From Nocardioides oleivorans (GTDB lineage Bacteria; Actinomycetota; Actinomycetes; Propionibacteriales; Nocardioidaceae): 64,000 nucleotides of DNA. The notes beneath the pieces were generated by a model. That model saw only the letters and a list, made by a program, of their open reading frames with translations, was not told where the DNA came from and did no database searches. The stretch is from assembly GCF_004137255.1 (NCBI RefSeq), contig NZ_SDWT01000002.1:434001-498000 (forward strand), read 5' to 3'. Within the stretch, counting starts at the first letter, position 1, and each line of letters opens with the position of its first letter. Below, one piece after another: positions 40,147-49,200 of this stretch. A program made the translations under genes and the position numbers.

Positions 40147-41221
40147 TGCGCGCGTCGCGGTACCGCTGGGCGTAGTCGAAGAAGGCTGCCCGGGTGTCGC
40201 GGGTCGCGGAGAATCCCGCGGTGCGGCTCTTGTTCATGTCGGTGACGACCTCCATCTCGCGCCCGAGGTCGGCGTCGGAGTGCCACCACGACGCGACGCG
40301 CGACAGGTCCGCCTCGACGAGACCGTGGTCGGCGGCCAGGCGGCGCCACACCGGCTCGGCGTCAGCCATCGAATCGTCCAGCGTGCGCGGCGCGTCGGCG
40401 TACCCCTCCCACTCCAGGTCGAACCACGCCGCGACCTGGGGCCACAGCCAGCGCCACCGGAAGACGTCCCCGTTGGCGGTGTTGAACGCCTCGTCCTGGC
40501 CGGCGGGCGTGCTGGCCGCCCACGTCATCTGCTCGGCGAGCAGGTCGGCGTCGGTGACGTCGGTGAGGCCGTTCCACTGCTGCTCGGACCCGGGGAAGAC
40601 GAACGGCCGGCCCGTCTCCCGGCACAGCGAGGCGTAGGCGCAGAGGGTGGCGACCATGTTCATCGCGTTGCCGGTGGCGAACCCGAAGACCGTGTGCGAG
40701 CGGTGCACGCTCCAGGTGAAGCCGTGGCGCTCGGCGGCGGCGAAGAGCTCGTCCTCCTGCGCGTAGTAGAAGTTCGGGTAGGGCAGCCGCGGCTCGTCCT
40801 CGTGGAAGGGCGTATCGGGCATCTCGCCCTTCCCGTAGGCCTCGAAGGGGCCGAGGTAGTGCTTGAGACCGGTCATCAGGGCGACGTGCCGCACCGAGCC
40901 GCCCGGCGACAGTGCCGCCAGGAGGTCACGCACGGCTCCTCCGTTGACCCGGATGTTCTCCGCCTCGGTCTCCATCCGGGTCCAGGCGGTGATGGCGACG
41001 AAGTCAGGGCGTACGTCGGCCAGTGCCTCGGCGAGCCCGTCGGCGTCTCCGAGGTCGGCCCTGACCGGGCGTACGTCGGGGTGCGGCGAGGTGCCGCTGC
41101 GGGACAGGCCGTAGGTCTCCCAGCCCTCCTCGACGAGGCGGCGCGCGACGGCCTGCCCGACGATCCCGGTGGCTCCCACGACCAGTGCTCGGCGCTGCGG
41201 GGTGGTGGGTGACTCGGACAA
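40136..41221 (-). CDS. PRISE-like NAD(P)-dependent reductase (SDR)
   Basis: 361-aa extended SDR of the progesterone-5-beta-reductase/iridoid-synthase (PRISE) type: VVGATGIVGQAVARRL, TWTRMETEAENIRVN-type stretch (AWTRMETEAENIRVNG), LMTGLKHYLGPFEAYGKG and FYYAQEDELF. These reduce enones using NADPH. The start is assigned to TTG 41221, 8 bp after GAGAGGA; no ATG or GTG lies nearby in frame. The physiological substrate is unknown. Confidence 0.82.
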   Translation of the reverse strand: MSESPTTPQRRALVVGATGIVGQAVARRLVEEGWETYGLSRSGTSPHPDVRPVRADLGDADGLAEALADVRPDFVAITAWTRMETEAENIRVNGGAVRDLLAALSPGGSVRHVALMTGLKHYLGPFEAYGKGEMPDTPFHEDEPRLPYPNFYYAQEDELFAAAERHGFTWSVHRSHTVFGFATGNAMNMVATLCAYASLCRETGRPFVFPGSEQQWNGLTDVTDADLLAEQMTWAASTPAGQDEAFNTANGDVFRWRWLWPQVAAWFDLEWEGYADAPRTLDDSMADAEPVWRRLAADHGLVEADLSRVASWWHSDADLGREMEVVTDMNKSRTAGFSATRDTRAAFFDYAQRYRDARIIP

Positions 41222-41357
41222 CGGGACGTCCTCTCGGTGGCGGGCGGCCGCCGTCCGACGGCCGCTCCACGACCCTACGGAGCGCAGCCGCACGTGCGCC
41301 CGACGGGACACCCCTCCGAACCTGCCGCCCCGCCCACGGGAGGCGCACTCTGGAGGG

Positions 41358-43760
41358 GTGACCCTCCTCGACGCGCTCCGTGACGTGCCCACCCGCCTGC
41401 GCAACGCGGCCCGCCAGGTGCCGACCGACGACATCGACGAGCGCGACCTCGACGTCGACTCCTCGGCGCACGCCGCGGCGGGCGCGACGGCCGTGACCGT
41501 GGCCCTGCGCCGGGCCGTGGGCCAGATGGGCGTACGTCGCACCGGCAGCGCGCTGCTCCGGCTCAACCAGGTCGACGGGTTCGACTGCCAGGGGTGCGCC
41601 TGGCCCGACCCCGCGCCCGGTCACCGGCACACGGCCGAGTTCTGTGAGAACGGCGCGAAGGCGGTCGCCGAGGAGGCCACCAAGGAGCTGCTCGACCGCG
41701 AGTTCTTCGCGACCCACTCAGTCGCGGACCTGTCCGACAAGTCGGAGTTCTGGCTGGGCAAGCAGGGGCGGATCACCGAGCCGATGGTGCTGCGCCCCGG
41801 CGCGACCCACTACACGCCGATCTCGTGGGACGACGCGTTCGCCACGATGGCCGGCCACCTCACAGGACTGGCCAGCCCGGACGAGGCGGTCTTCTACACC
41901 TCCGGGAAGGCCTCCAACGAGGCCGCCTTCACCTTCCAGCTCTTCGCCCGCGAGCTCGGCACCAACAACCTGCCCGACTGCTCGAACATGTGCCACGAGT
42001 CGTCGGGATCGGCCCTGACCGAGACCATCGGCATCGGGAAGGGCTCGGTCAGCCTCGACGACGTCCACCGCGCCAAGCTCATCGTGGTGGTCGGGCAGAA
42101 CCCCGGGACGAACCACCCGCGCATGCTCTCCGCGCTCGAGGAGGCCAAGGCCAACGGCGCGAGGATCATCTCGGTCAACCCGCTCGAGGAGGCCGGGCTC
42201 GTCCGCTTCAAGAACCCCCAGCACGCCAAGGGACTCACCGTCGGCACGGCCCTCGCCGACCTCCACCTGCCGGTCCGGCTCAACGGCGACCTCGCGCTCT
42301 TCCAGGCCATCGGGTCGCTGCTGGTCGAGTGGGACGCGCTCGACCACGACTTCCTCTCGCGCTACACCACCGGCTTCACCGAGTACGTCGCCCACGTCGC
42401 CGACCTCGACTGGGACAAGGTGCAGGCGTCGACCGGCCTCTCGCGCGAGCAGATCACCGAGGCGGCCCGGATGTTCGCCGACTCCCCCGCGACCGTGACG
42501 TGCTGGGCCATGGGCATCACCCAGCACCACAACGCCGTGGGCACGATCAAGGAGATCGTCAACGTGGCGTTGCTGCGCGGCGACATCGGCAAGCCCGGCG
42601 CGGGCCTGTGCCCGGTGCGCGGGCACTCCAACGTGCAGGGCGACCGCACCATGGGCATCTGGGAGCGCGTGCCGGACCACTTCCTCGACGCGATCCGTGA
42701 CGAGTTCGGCTTCGAGCCGCCCCGCGAGCACGGCTACGACACCGTCAACGCGATCCGGGCGCTGCGCGACGGCAAGGTGAAGGTCTTCATGGCACTCGGC
42801 GGCAACTTCGTCGGCGCCACGCCCGACACCGACGCCACCGAGGCCGCGATGCGCAAGGCCGACCTGACCGTGCACGTGTCCACCAAGCTCAACCGCTCGC
42901 ACGTCGTGCACGGCCGCGAGGCGCTGATCCTCCCGGCGCTGGGCCGCAGCGAGAAGGACCTCACGGGCGGGATCGTCCAGCGCGTCACCGTCGAGGACTC
43001 GATGTCGGCCGTCCACGCCTCGCACGGCCCCCTGGAGCCGGCGTCGCCGCACCTGAGGTCAGAGGTCGACATCATCTGCTCGCTGGCCCTCGCGACGCTC
43101 CCCGGCTCGGCGGTCCCGTGGGCGGCGATGCGGGCCGACTACCGCGAGATCCGCCGCCGGATCGCCCGCGTGGTGCCCGGCTGCGCGTCGTACGACGACA
43201 AGGTCGAGCAGCCGGGCGGCTTCGTCCTGCCCCACCCGCCCCGGGACAACCGGGTCTTCGAGACCGACAGCGGCAGGGCCGTCATCACCTCGACCCCGCT
43301 CGAGGTGCTCGACGTGCCGCAGGGGCGGCTGCTCCTGCAGACGCTCCGCTCGCACGACCAGTTCAACACCACGATCTACGGCCTCGACGACCGCTACCGC
43401 GGCGTCAAGGGCGGCCGCCGGGTCGTCTTCGTGCACCCGGCCGACATCGACGAGCTCGGGTTCCGGGACGGCGACCAGATCGACCTGGTCAGCGAGTGGA
43501 AGGACGGCGTCTCGCGGATCGCCCGGGACTTCCGGATCGTGTCCTACGACCAGCCCCGCGGCTGCGCGGCGGCGTACTACCCCGAGGCCAACCCGCTCGT
43601 GCCGCTCGACTCCACGGCCGACAAGAGCAACCAGCCGGTCTACAAGTCCCTCGTGGTCCGCCTGGAGCGTCCCGGGACCGCCACGGGAGGCGAAGGGGGC
43701 GGGTCCGCCGACCAGGGCTCCGGGTCGTCGCGCACCGACGAGCCCCACCACCTGGCCTAG
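41358..43760 (+). CDS. FdhF/YdeP-family molybdopterin oxidoreductase
   Basis: 800-aa molybdopterin-guanine-dinucleotide enzyme of the YdeP branch: VDGFDCQGCAWPDP near the N-terminus, FYTSGKASNEAAFTFQLFA, DCSNMCHESSGSALTETIG, NPGTNHPRMLSALEEAK, GNFVGATPDTDAT and the C-terminal dinucleotide-binding domain (YHSQ-like region replaced by THDQFNTTIYGLD, seen as SHDQFNTTIYGL). YdeP-type proteins lack the full [4Fe-4S] motif of true formate dehydrogenases; the physiological reaction is unclear. The Gly/Ser-rich C-terminal tail (about 775-800) is unusual. GTG 41358 has CACTCT 6 bp upstream. Confidence 0.9.
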   Translation: MTLLDALRDVPTRLRNAARQVPTDDIDERDLDVDSSAHAAAGATAVTVALRRAVGQMGVRRTGSALLRLNQVDGFDCQGCAWPDPAPGHRHTAEFCENGAKAVAEEATKELLDREFFATHSVADLSDKSEFWLGKQGRITEPMVLRPGATHYTPISWDDAFATMAGHLTGLASPDEAVFYTSGKASNEAAFTFQLFARELGTNNLPDCSNMCHESSGSALTETIGIGKGSVSLDDVHRAKLIVVVGQNPGTNHPRMLSALEEAKANGARIISVNPLEEAGLVRFKNPQHAKGLTVGTALADLHLPVRLNGDLALFQAIGSLLVEWDALDHDFLSRYTTGFTEYVAHVADLDWDKVQASTGLSREQITEAARMFADSPATVTCWAMGITQHHNAVGTIKEIVNVALLRGDIGKPGAGLCPVRGHSNVQGDRTMGIWERVPDHFLDAIRDEFGFEPPREHGYDTVNAIRALRDGKVKVFMALGGNFVGATPDTDATEAAMRKADLTVHVSTKLNRSHVVHGREALILPALGRSEKDLTGGIVQRVTVEDSMSAVHASHGPLEPASPHLRSEVDIICSLALATLPGSAVPWAAMRADYREIRRRIARVVPGCASYDDKVEQPGGFVLPHPPRDNRVFETDSGRAVITSTPLEVLDVPQGRLLLQTLRSHDQFNTTIYGLDDRYRGVKGGRRVVFVHPADIDELGFRDGDQIDLVSEWKDGVSRIARDFRIVSYDQPRGCAAAYYPEANPLVPLDSTADKSNQPVYKSLVVRLERPGTATGGEGGGSADQGSGSSRTDEPHHLA

Positions 43761-43792
43761 GTCCCTCCGACCTGGTCAGGCGCCGTCCACGG

Positions 43793-45523
43793 TCAGGCGT
43801 CGTCCTCGGTCAGGGTCGTGGTCGGCAGCCAGTCCGCCCCGAGGAGCCGGGCGACGTCGGCGAGCCCGGTGGTGTCACCGCCGACGGTGTCGGACGCCGC
43901 TGCGATCCGCTCCACCATCACCTTGCCGACCTGCTCCTCGACGGTCTCCTCGGCATAGGCGATGTGCCACGGGGACACCTGGTGGTCGCGGTGCGTGCGG
44001 CCGGTGACCTGCCGGCCGGCGATGCCCGAGAAGCGGGCCTGGTGGAAGACCCCGACGCGAGGCTCCGTGCTCGCCCGACGGCCGTCGGCCAGGGTCTCGC
44101 CGGCGTGGAGGCTGATCGAGGCGACGGTGGTGAAGACGCAGACCTTCGCCTCGCCGGTCTGGAACCGGAGCCGCTCCGCCTCCGGGTCGAAGCGGTCGCG
44201 GCCGTAGATCGTGGCGACCTCGATGCCGGAGTCGCGCAGGCGGTCGGCGATGGGGTCGGCGGCGGTCGCGACGAACTCGACCGAGCAGGCGACCTGTCGT
44301 TCGGCCTCGACCTGCTGGGCGATCCAGGCGACGGTCGAGTCGACGCGGATCAACCCGGCCTTCTGGCGGAAGCGCAGAAGCGCCGCCCGCCCCTTCGCGG
44401 CGTTGCGCCCGCGTCGGGCGAGGTCCATCTCACGGCAGAACTCGCCCCACTCGGCCTGGTACGTCGTCCGCTCCGCCGGGGTGAGCTCCACGGGCATCCC
44501 CGAGATCGGCACCGGCCCCCAGGGCGCGGCCCGGTGCAGCATCGCCGGTGGTCGCTCCTCGTCGAGCCAGCCCCGCACGAGCTCGAGGTCGGCGGCCCGT
44601 CGCGCCGGGTCGGTGGTCCACGTCCCGCCGTGGCGTCCCTGCTCCACCCCGACGCCGTGCCGCTCCAGGGCGGCGGTGAACGTCTCCCCGGCCTTCGTCG
44701 CCGACGTCCACTCGCGCATCGGCTCGCCGAGCGCCTGCGCGTAGGCCGGGGCGAGGTACGGCAGCTCCAACGGCGTGTGCCCCGGGGTCGCGGTCGTCGC
44801 GATGACGAACGGCGCCTGGTCGTGCGCCCGCCCGTGCCCGGAGATCCTCGCCCAGAGCTTCCACCGCTTGGTCGTCGTACGACGCAGGGCGTGCGCCTCG
44901 TCCGCGATGATCACGTCCCAGGTGTGGTCCGTGACCTTGTCCAGCCGGTCCCAGGTGATCACGACCCACTCCAGGCCGCCGTGCCCCAGCGCCGTGATCG
45001 TGCGGCACCAGTGGCCGATCGTGATCGCTGCCGGCCGGTCCGCCACGACCAGCACCCGGCGTGCGCCTCGGAGGTCGCCGACCGCCGTCGCCCCCAGGAC
45101 CGCGGAGATCGTCTTGCCGACGCCCGGCTCGTCGGCCAGCAGGAACTGCCGCCCACCGGCCGCGGCGCGCGCAGCGATCGCATCCGCCGCCTCGAACTGC
45201 AGCCTCCGTGGCTCGAGGTCGTCGGTCGGCTCGGGGTCGGGCACCCGGTCGTCGGGATTGAGGGTGTTCTCGACGAAGCGACCGAGCGTGAAGGGCCCCG
45301 GCGAGTACGGCGCCAGGTGCGCGGGCAGTGCGCGACCGACGTACAGGTGGGTCCTGACCGCCGGGTGCCAGGTGGCCCCGTCGACCTGCGTCCCGTAGGG
45401 CACGTCGAGCACCCACAGCCGCTCGCCCGGACCCGCGACCGGCAGCGGCCGCTCCTGCCGGGAGGTCCCCCGCCGGCCGGGTGCGCCGCCTCGACGAGCA
45501 CCGGATCGTCGTCGGCTGGACAC
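43793..45523 (-). CDS. SNF2/DEAD-type helicase-like ATPase
   Basis: 576-aa SF2 helicase. Motif I ADEPGVGKTIS (about 130-140), DEAH-type motif II IIADEAHALRR, motif III TTATPGHTPLE, motif VI GRQVTGRTHRDHQVSP, with the long insertion typical of SNF2-related proteins between. The first 50 residues are Arg/Gly/Pro-rich. Its standalone nature and modest size resemble SNF2-like helicases found in actinophages and accessory loci; no nuclease or methylase partner is adjacent. The 3' end lies 32 bp from the convergent YdeP-like gene. Confidence 0.8.
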   Translation of the reverse strand: MSSRRRSGARRGGAPGRRGTSRQERPLPVAGPGERLWVLDVPYGTQVDGATWHPAVRTHLYVGRALPAHLAPYSPGPFTLGRFVENTLNPDDRVPDPEPTDDLEPRRLQFEAADAIAARAAAGGRQFLLADEPGVGKTISAVLGATAVGDLRGARRVLVVADRPAAITIGHWCRTITALGHGGLEWVVITWDRLDKVTDHTWDVIIADEAHALRRTTTKRWKLWARISGHGRAHDQAPFVIATTATPGHTPLELPYLAPAYAQALGEPMREWTSATKAGETFTAALERHGVGVEQGRHGGTWTTDPARRAADLELVRGWLDEERPPAMLHRAAPWGPVPISGMPVELTPAERTTYQAEWGEFCREMDLARRGRNAAKGRAALLRFRQKAGLIRVDSTVAWIAQQVEAERQVACSVEFVATAADPIADRLRDSGIEVATIYGRDRFDPEAERLRFQTGEAKVCVFTTVASISLHAGETLADGRRASTEPRVGVFHQARFSGIAGRQVTGRTHRDHQVSPWHIAYAEETVEEQVGKVMVERIAAASDTVGGDTTGLADVARLLGADWLPTTTLTEDDA

Positions 45524-45563
45524 CCGCGAACGCTACGCGAGCCCGCGCTGCACCGCCGAACCC

Positions 45564-46130
45564 TCACACGAACGGCAGAAGCGCCTCGAGCGAGTCCGTG
45601 GGCGTCTTCAGGGCGATGCCGGTGCCGATCGCGCCGAGCTTCCAGCCCGACCCGTCGCGGAACAGCCTCGCCATGACGAGCCCCGTCTCCCGGACCCCGA
45701 GCGTCAGGGTGAACCGCGCCAGCTCGGTGCCGTCGTCGTCGAGGAGGCGGCAGTAGGCGTTGCGGATGTACTCCAGCGAGTGCCCCTGGTAGCTGCTGAC
45801 CAGGAACAGGATCGACTCGACCTTGGCGTAGACCCGCCCCAGGTCCACGGTGATCACCTCGTCGTCGCCGTCGCCCTTCCCGGTGGTGTTGTCGCCCAGG
45901 TGCACGACCGATCCGTCCCGGGTCGCGAGGTGGTTGAAGAAGGCGAGGTCGAAGAACTGGCCACCGGCGAACTGCACCGCCGAGGCGTCGAGGTCGATGG
46001 GCGCTGCTCCGCTGCCGATGAACCCGGCCGTCGGGGCGTGGTCCCAGCCGACGGCCATCTGCACCTTGGTCAGGGCCTTGCCGTCCGGGGCGGCGAGGGT
46101 GACCTCCTGCCCCTCGGTCAGCTCGATCAC
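45564..46130 (-). CDS. TerD-family protein
   Basis: 188-aa TerD/CABP-type protein: VGWDHAPTAGFIGSGAAPIDLDASA (read in parts), FFNHLATRDGSVVHLGDNTTG, DDEVITVDLGRVYAKVESIL and AYCRLLDDDGTELARFTL. The family binds Ca2+ and is linked to tellurite resistance and stress in actinobacteria. A GTG start at 46130 has GGAGGAG 6 bp upstream. It stands alone with no other ter genes in the window. Confidence 0.88.
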   Translation of the reverse strand: MIELTEGQEVTLAAPDGKALTKVQMAVGWDHAPTAGFIGSGAAPIDLDASAVQFAGGQFFDLAFFNHLATRDGSVVHLGDNTTGKGDGDDEVITVDLGRVYAKVESILFLVSSYQGHSLEYIRNAYCRLLDDDGTELARFTLTLGVRETGLVMARLFRDGSGWKLGAIGTGIALKTPTDSLEALLPFV

Positions 46131-46214
46131 GGTGGTCTCCTCCAGTTGGCTGTGCGTCCGAACGTAGCGCGGCCCTCCGCCGGAGCCCTCGACGCAGCTC
46201 TCGTCGGCCCGGCA

Positions 46215-46237
46215 CTGTCGTACGCCAGTGACAGACT
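46215..46237 (+). promoter_or_regulatory. RecA-NDp-like promoter before lhr (weak match)
   Basis: CTGTCG (46215-46220), 11 bp, CAGACT (46232-46237), then 7 bp to the lhr ATG. The 11-bp distance equals that from the CTGTCA core to the -10 in the recA promoter at 15814-15836. Only the TGTCR half of the -35 is conserved. Confidence 0.35.
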
Positions 46238-46244
46238 GCAGGGC

Positions 46245-49200
46245 ATGACCGCACTCGACCGCTTCAGCGCACCGACGCGTGCGTGGTTCGAGGCGTCGTT
46301 CGCCGGTCCGACACCCGCGCAGGAAGGCGCCTGGACGAGCATCGCCGAGGGCCGACACGCGCTCGTCGTCGCGCCGACCGGCAGCGGCAAGACGTTGAGC
46401 GCCTTCCTCCACGCGATCGACCGGCTGATGACCAGCGAGCGTCCCGACGACAAGTCGAGACGGACCCGCGTCCTCTACATCTCCCCCCTCAAGGCGCTCG
46501 GCGTCGACGTCGAGCGCAACCTCCGGGCCCCGCTGACCGGCATCAAGAACACCGCGGAGCGGCTCGAGGCGACGGTCCCCGACGTGACCGTGGGCCTGCG
46601 CTCGGGCGACACGAGCCCGGCCGACCGCCGCAAGCTCGGCTCGACCCCGCCCGACATCCTCATCACCACGCCCGAGTCGCTGTTCCTCATGCTGACCAGC
46701 CAGGCGCGCGAGACGCTGCGCGGGGTGGACACGATCATCATCGACGAGGTCCACGCCGTCGCCGGCACCAAGCGCGGCGCCCACCTCGGCATCAGCCTCG
46801 AGCGGCTCGACGCCCTCCTCGACAAGCCCGCCCAGCGCATCGGGCTGAGCGCGACCGTGCGCCCGCTCGAGGAGGTCGCGCGCTTCCTGGGCGGCACCCA
46901 GCCGGTCGAGATCGTCGCCCCGCCCAGCACCAAGGAGTGGGACCTCAAGGTCGTCGTGCCCGTCGAGGACATGACCATGCCGGAGGAGTACGACGAGGAA
47001 GCGGGCGATCCCGGCCGCTCCCAGAGCATCTGGCCCCACGTCGAGGAGCACGTGGTCGACCTCGTCGAGCAGCACCGCTCGACGATCGTCTTCGCCAACT
47101 CCCGCCGCCTCGCCGAGCGGCTGACCGCCCGGCTCAACGAGATCGCCGCGGCCCGAGCCGGGGTCGAGGTCGAGGACGGGTCAGGACCGGGCGCCCAGCA
47201 ACCGGCGCAGGTGATGGCCCAGTCCGGCCAGAGCAGCGGCGCGGAGGGCCTGCTCGCCAAGGCCCACCACGGCTCGGTCTCCAAGGAGCAGCGGGCGATC
47301 ATCGAGGACGACCTCAAGCGCGGTCGCCTCCCCTGCGTCGTCGCCACCAGCAGCCTCGAGCTCGGCATCGACATGGGCTCGGTCGACCTGGTCATCCAGA
47401 TCGAGTCGCCGCCGAGCGTGGCGAGCGCCCTCCAGCGGGTCGGCCGTGCCGGTCACCAGGTCGGCGAGACCAGCCGCGGCGTGCTGTTCCCCAAGCACCG
47501 GGGCGACCTCGCCCAGACCGCCGTCGCGGTCGAGCGGATGCGCACCGGCGCCATCGAGAAGATGTCGATTCCGGCCAACCCGCTCGACGTCCTCGCCCAG
47601 CAGGTCGTGGCCATGCTCGCGATGGACGAGTGGCAGGTCGACGAGATGTTCGCGCTGATGACCCGCGCCGCGTCCTACACCCAGCTCCCCCGCTCCGCCT
47701 TCGACGCGACGCTCGACCTGCTCAGCGGCCGCTACCCCAGCGACGAGTTCGCCGAGCTGCGCCCGCGCATCGTGTGGGACCGCGTCACCGGCGCACTGAC
47801 CGGTCGGCCCGGCGCCCAGCGCTTGGCGGTGACCAGCGGCGGCACGATCCCCGACCGCGGTCTCTTCGGTGTCTTCCTCGTCGGGGAGAAGGCCTCCCGG
47901 GTCGGCGAGCTCGACGAGGAGATGGTCTACGAGTCGCGCGTCGGCGACGTGTTCGCGCTGGGCGCCACGAGCTGGCGGATCGAGGACATCACCCACGACC
48001 GCGTGCTCGTCACGCCGGCCCCCGGCATCCCGGGCCGCCTGCCGTTCTGGAAGGGCGACGCCCTCGGCCGTCCCGCCGAGCTCGGCGCGGCCGTCGGCGC
48101 CTTCACCCGCGAGCTGGCCGCGAAGCCCCACGACAAGGCGGTCGCCCTGGTGCGGGAGCGCGGGCTCGACGACTACGCCGCGACCAACCTCGTCACCTAC
48201 GTCGGCGAGCAGCGTGAGGCCACCCAGGTCGTGCCCAGCGACACCCAGATCGTCGTCGAGCGCTTCCGTGACGAGCTCGGCGACTGGCGGCTCGTCGTCC
48301 ACTCCCCCTACGGCACCCCCGTCCACGCACCCTGGGCACTGGCGATCAACGCCCGGCTCCGCGAGCGCTTCGACGTCGACGGCCAGGCCGTGGCCTCCGA
48401 CGACGGCATCGTCATCCGGATCCCCGACACCGACGCCGAGCCGCCGACGGGCGAGGTCGTCGTCTTCGAGCCCGAGGAGATCGACCAGATCGTCACCCAG
48501 GAGGTCGGCGGCTCGGCGTTGTTCGCCAGTCGTTTCCGCGAGTGCGCCGCGCGCGCCCTCCTGCTCCCCCGCCGCGACCCCGGGCGCCGCAGCCCGCTGT
48601 GGCAGCAGCGCCAGCGCAGTGCCCAGCTCCTCGAGGTGGCCTCGCAGTACCCCGCCTTCCCGATCGTCCTCGAGGCCGTGCGCGAGTGCCTCCAGGACGT
48701 CTACGACCTGCCCGCGCTCGTGGCCCTCCTCGGTCGCGTCCAGCGGCGCGAGGTCACCGTCGTCGACGTCGCCACGACCCAGCCGAGTCCCTTCGCCCGC
48801 AGCCTGCTCTTCGGCTACGTCGCCCAGTTCGTCTACGAGGGCGACTCCCCCATCGCCGAGCGCCGGGCGGCTGCGCTCTCGCTCGACCAGGGCCTGCTCG
48901 CCGAGCTGCTCGGCCGTGCCGAGCTCCGCGAGCTGCTCGACCCCGAGGTGCTCACCGAGGTCGAGGCCGAGCTCCAGTGGCTGGCCGACGACCGCCGCGC
49001 CCGCGATGCCGAGGCGGTCGCCGACCTGCTGCGCCTCATCGGCCCGTCGTCGACCGAGGAGATCCGCGCGCGTGCCGTCGACGGGGCCGACGTCGAGGGA
49101 TGGCTCGCCTCGCTGGCCGACGTACGCCGTGTGGTCGAGGTCCGTATGGCGGGCGAGGACCGCTGGACCGCGATCGAGGACATCGGCCGCCTGCGCGACG

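Noticed and set aside
41358..43760. True formate dehydrogenase
   Set aside because: The sequence fits the YdeP branch, with no N-terminal [4Fe-4S] motif of FdhF type and no partner subunits.
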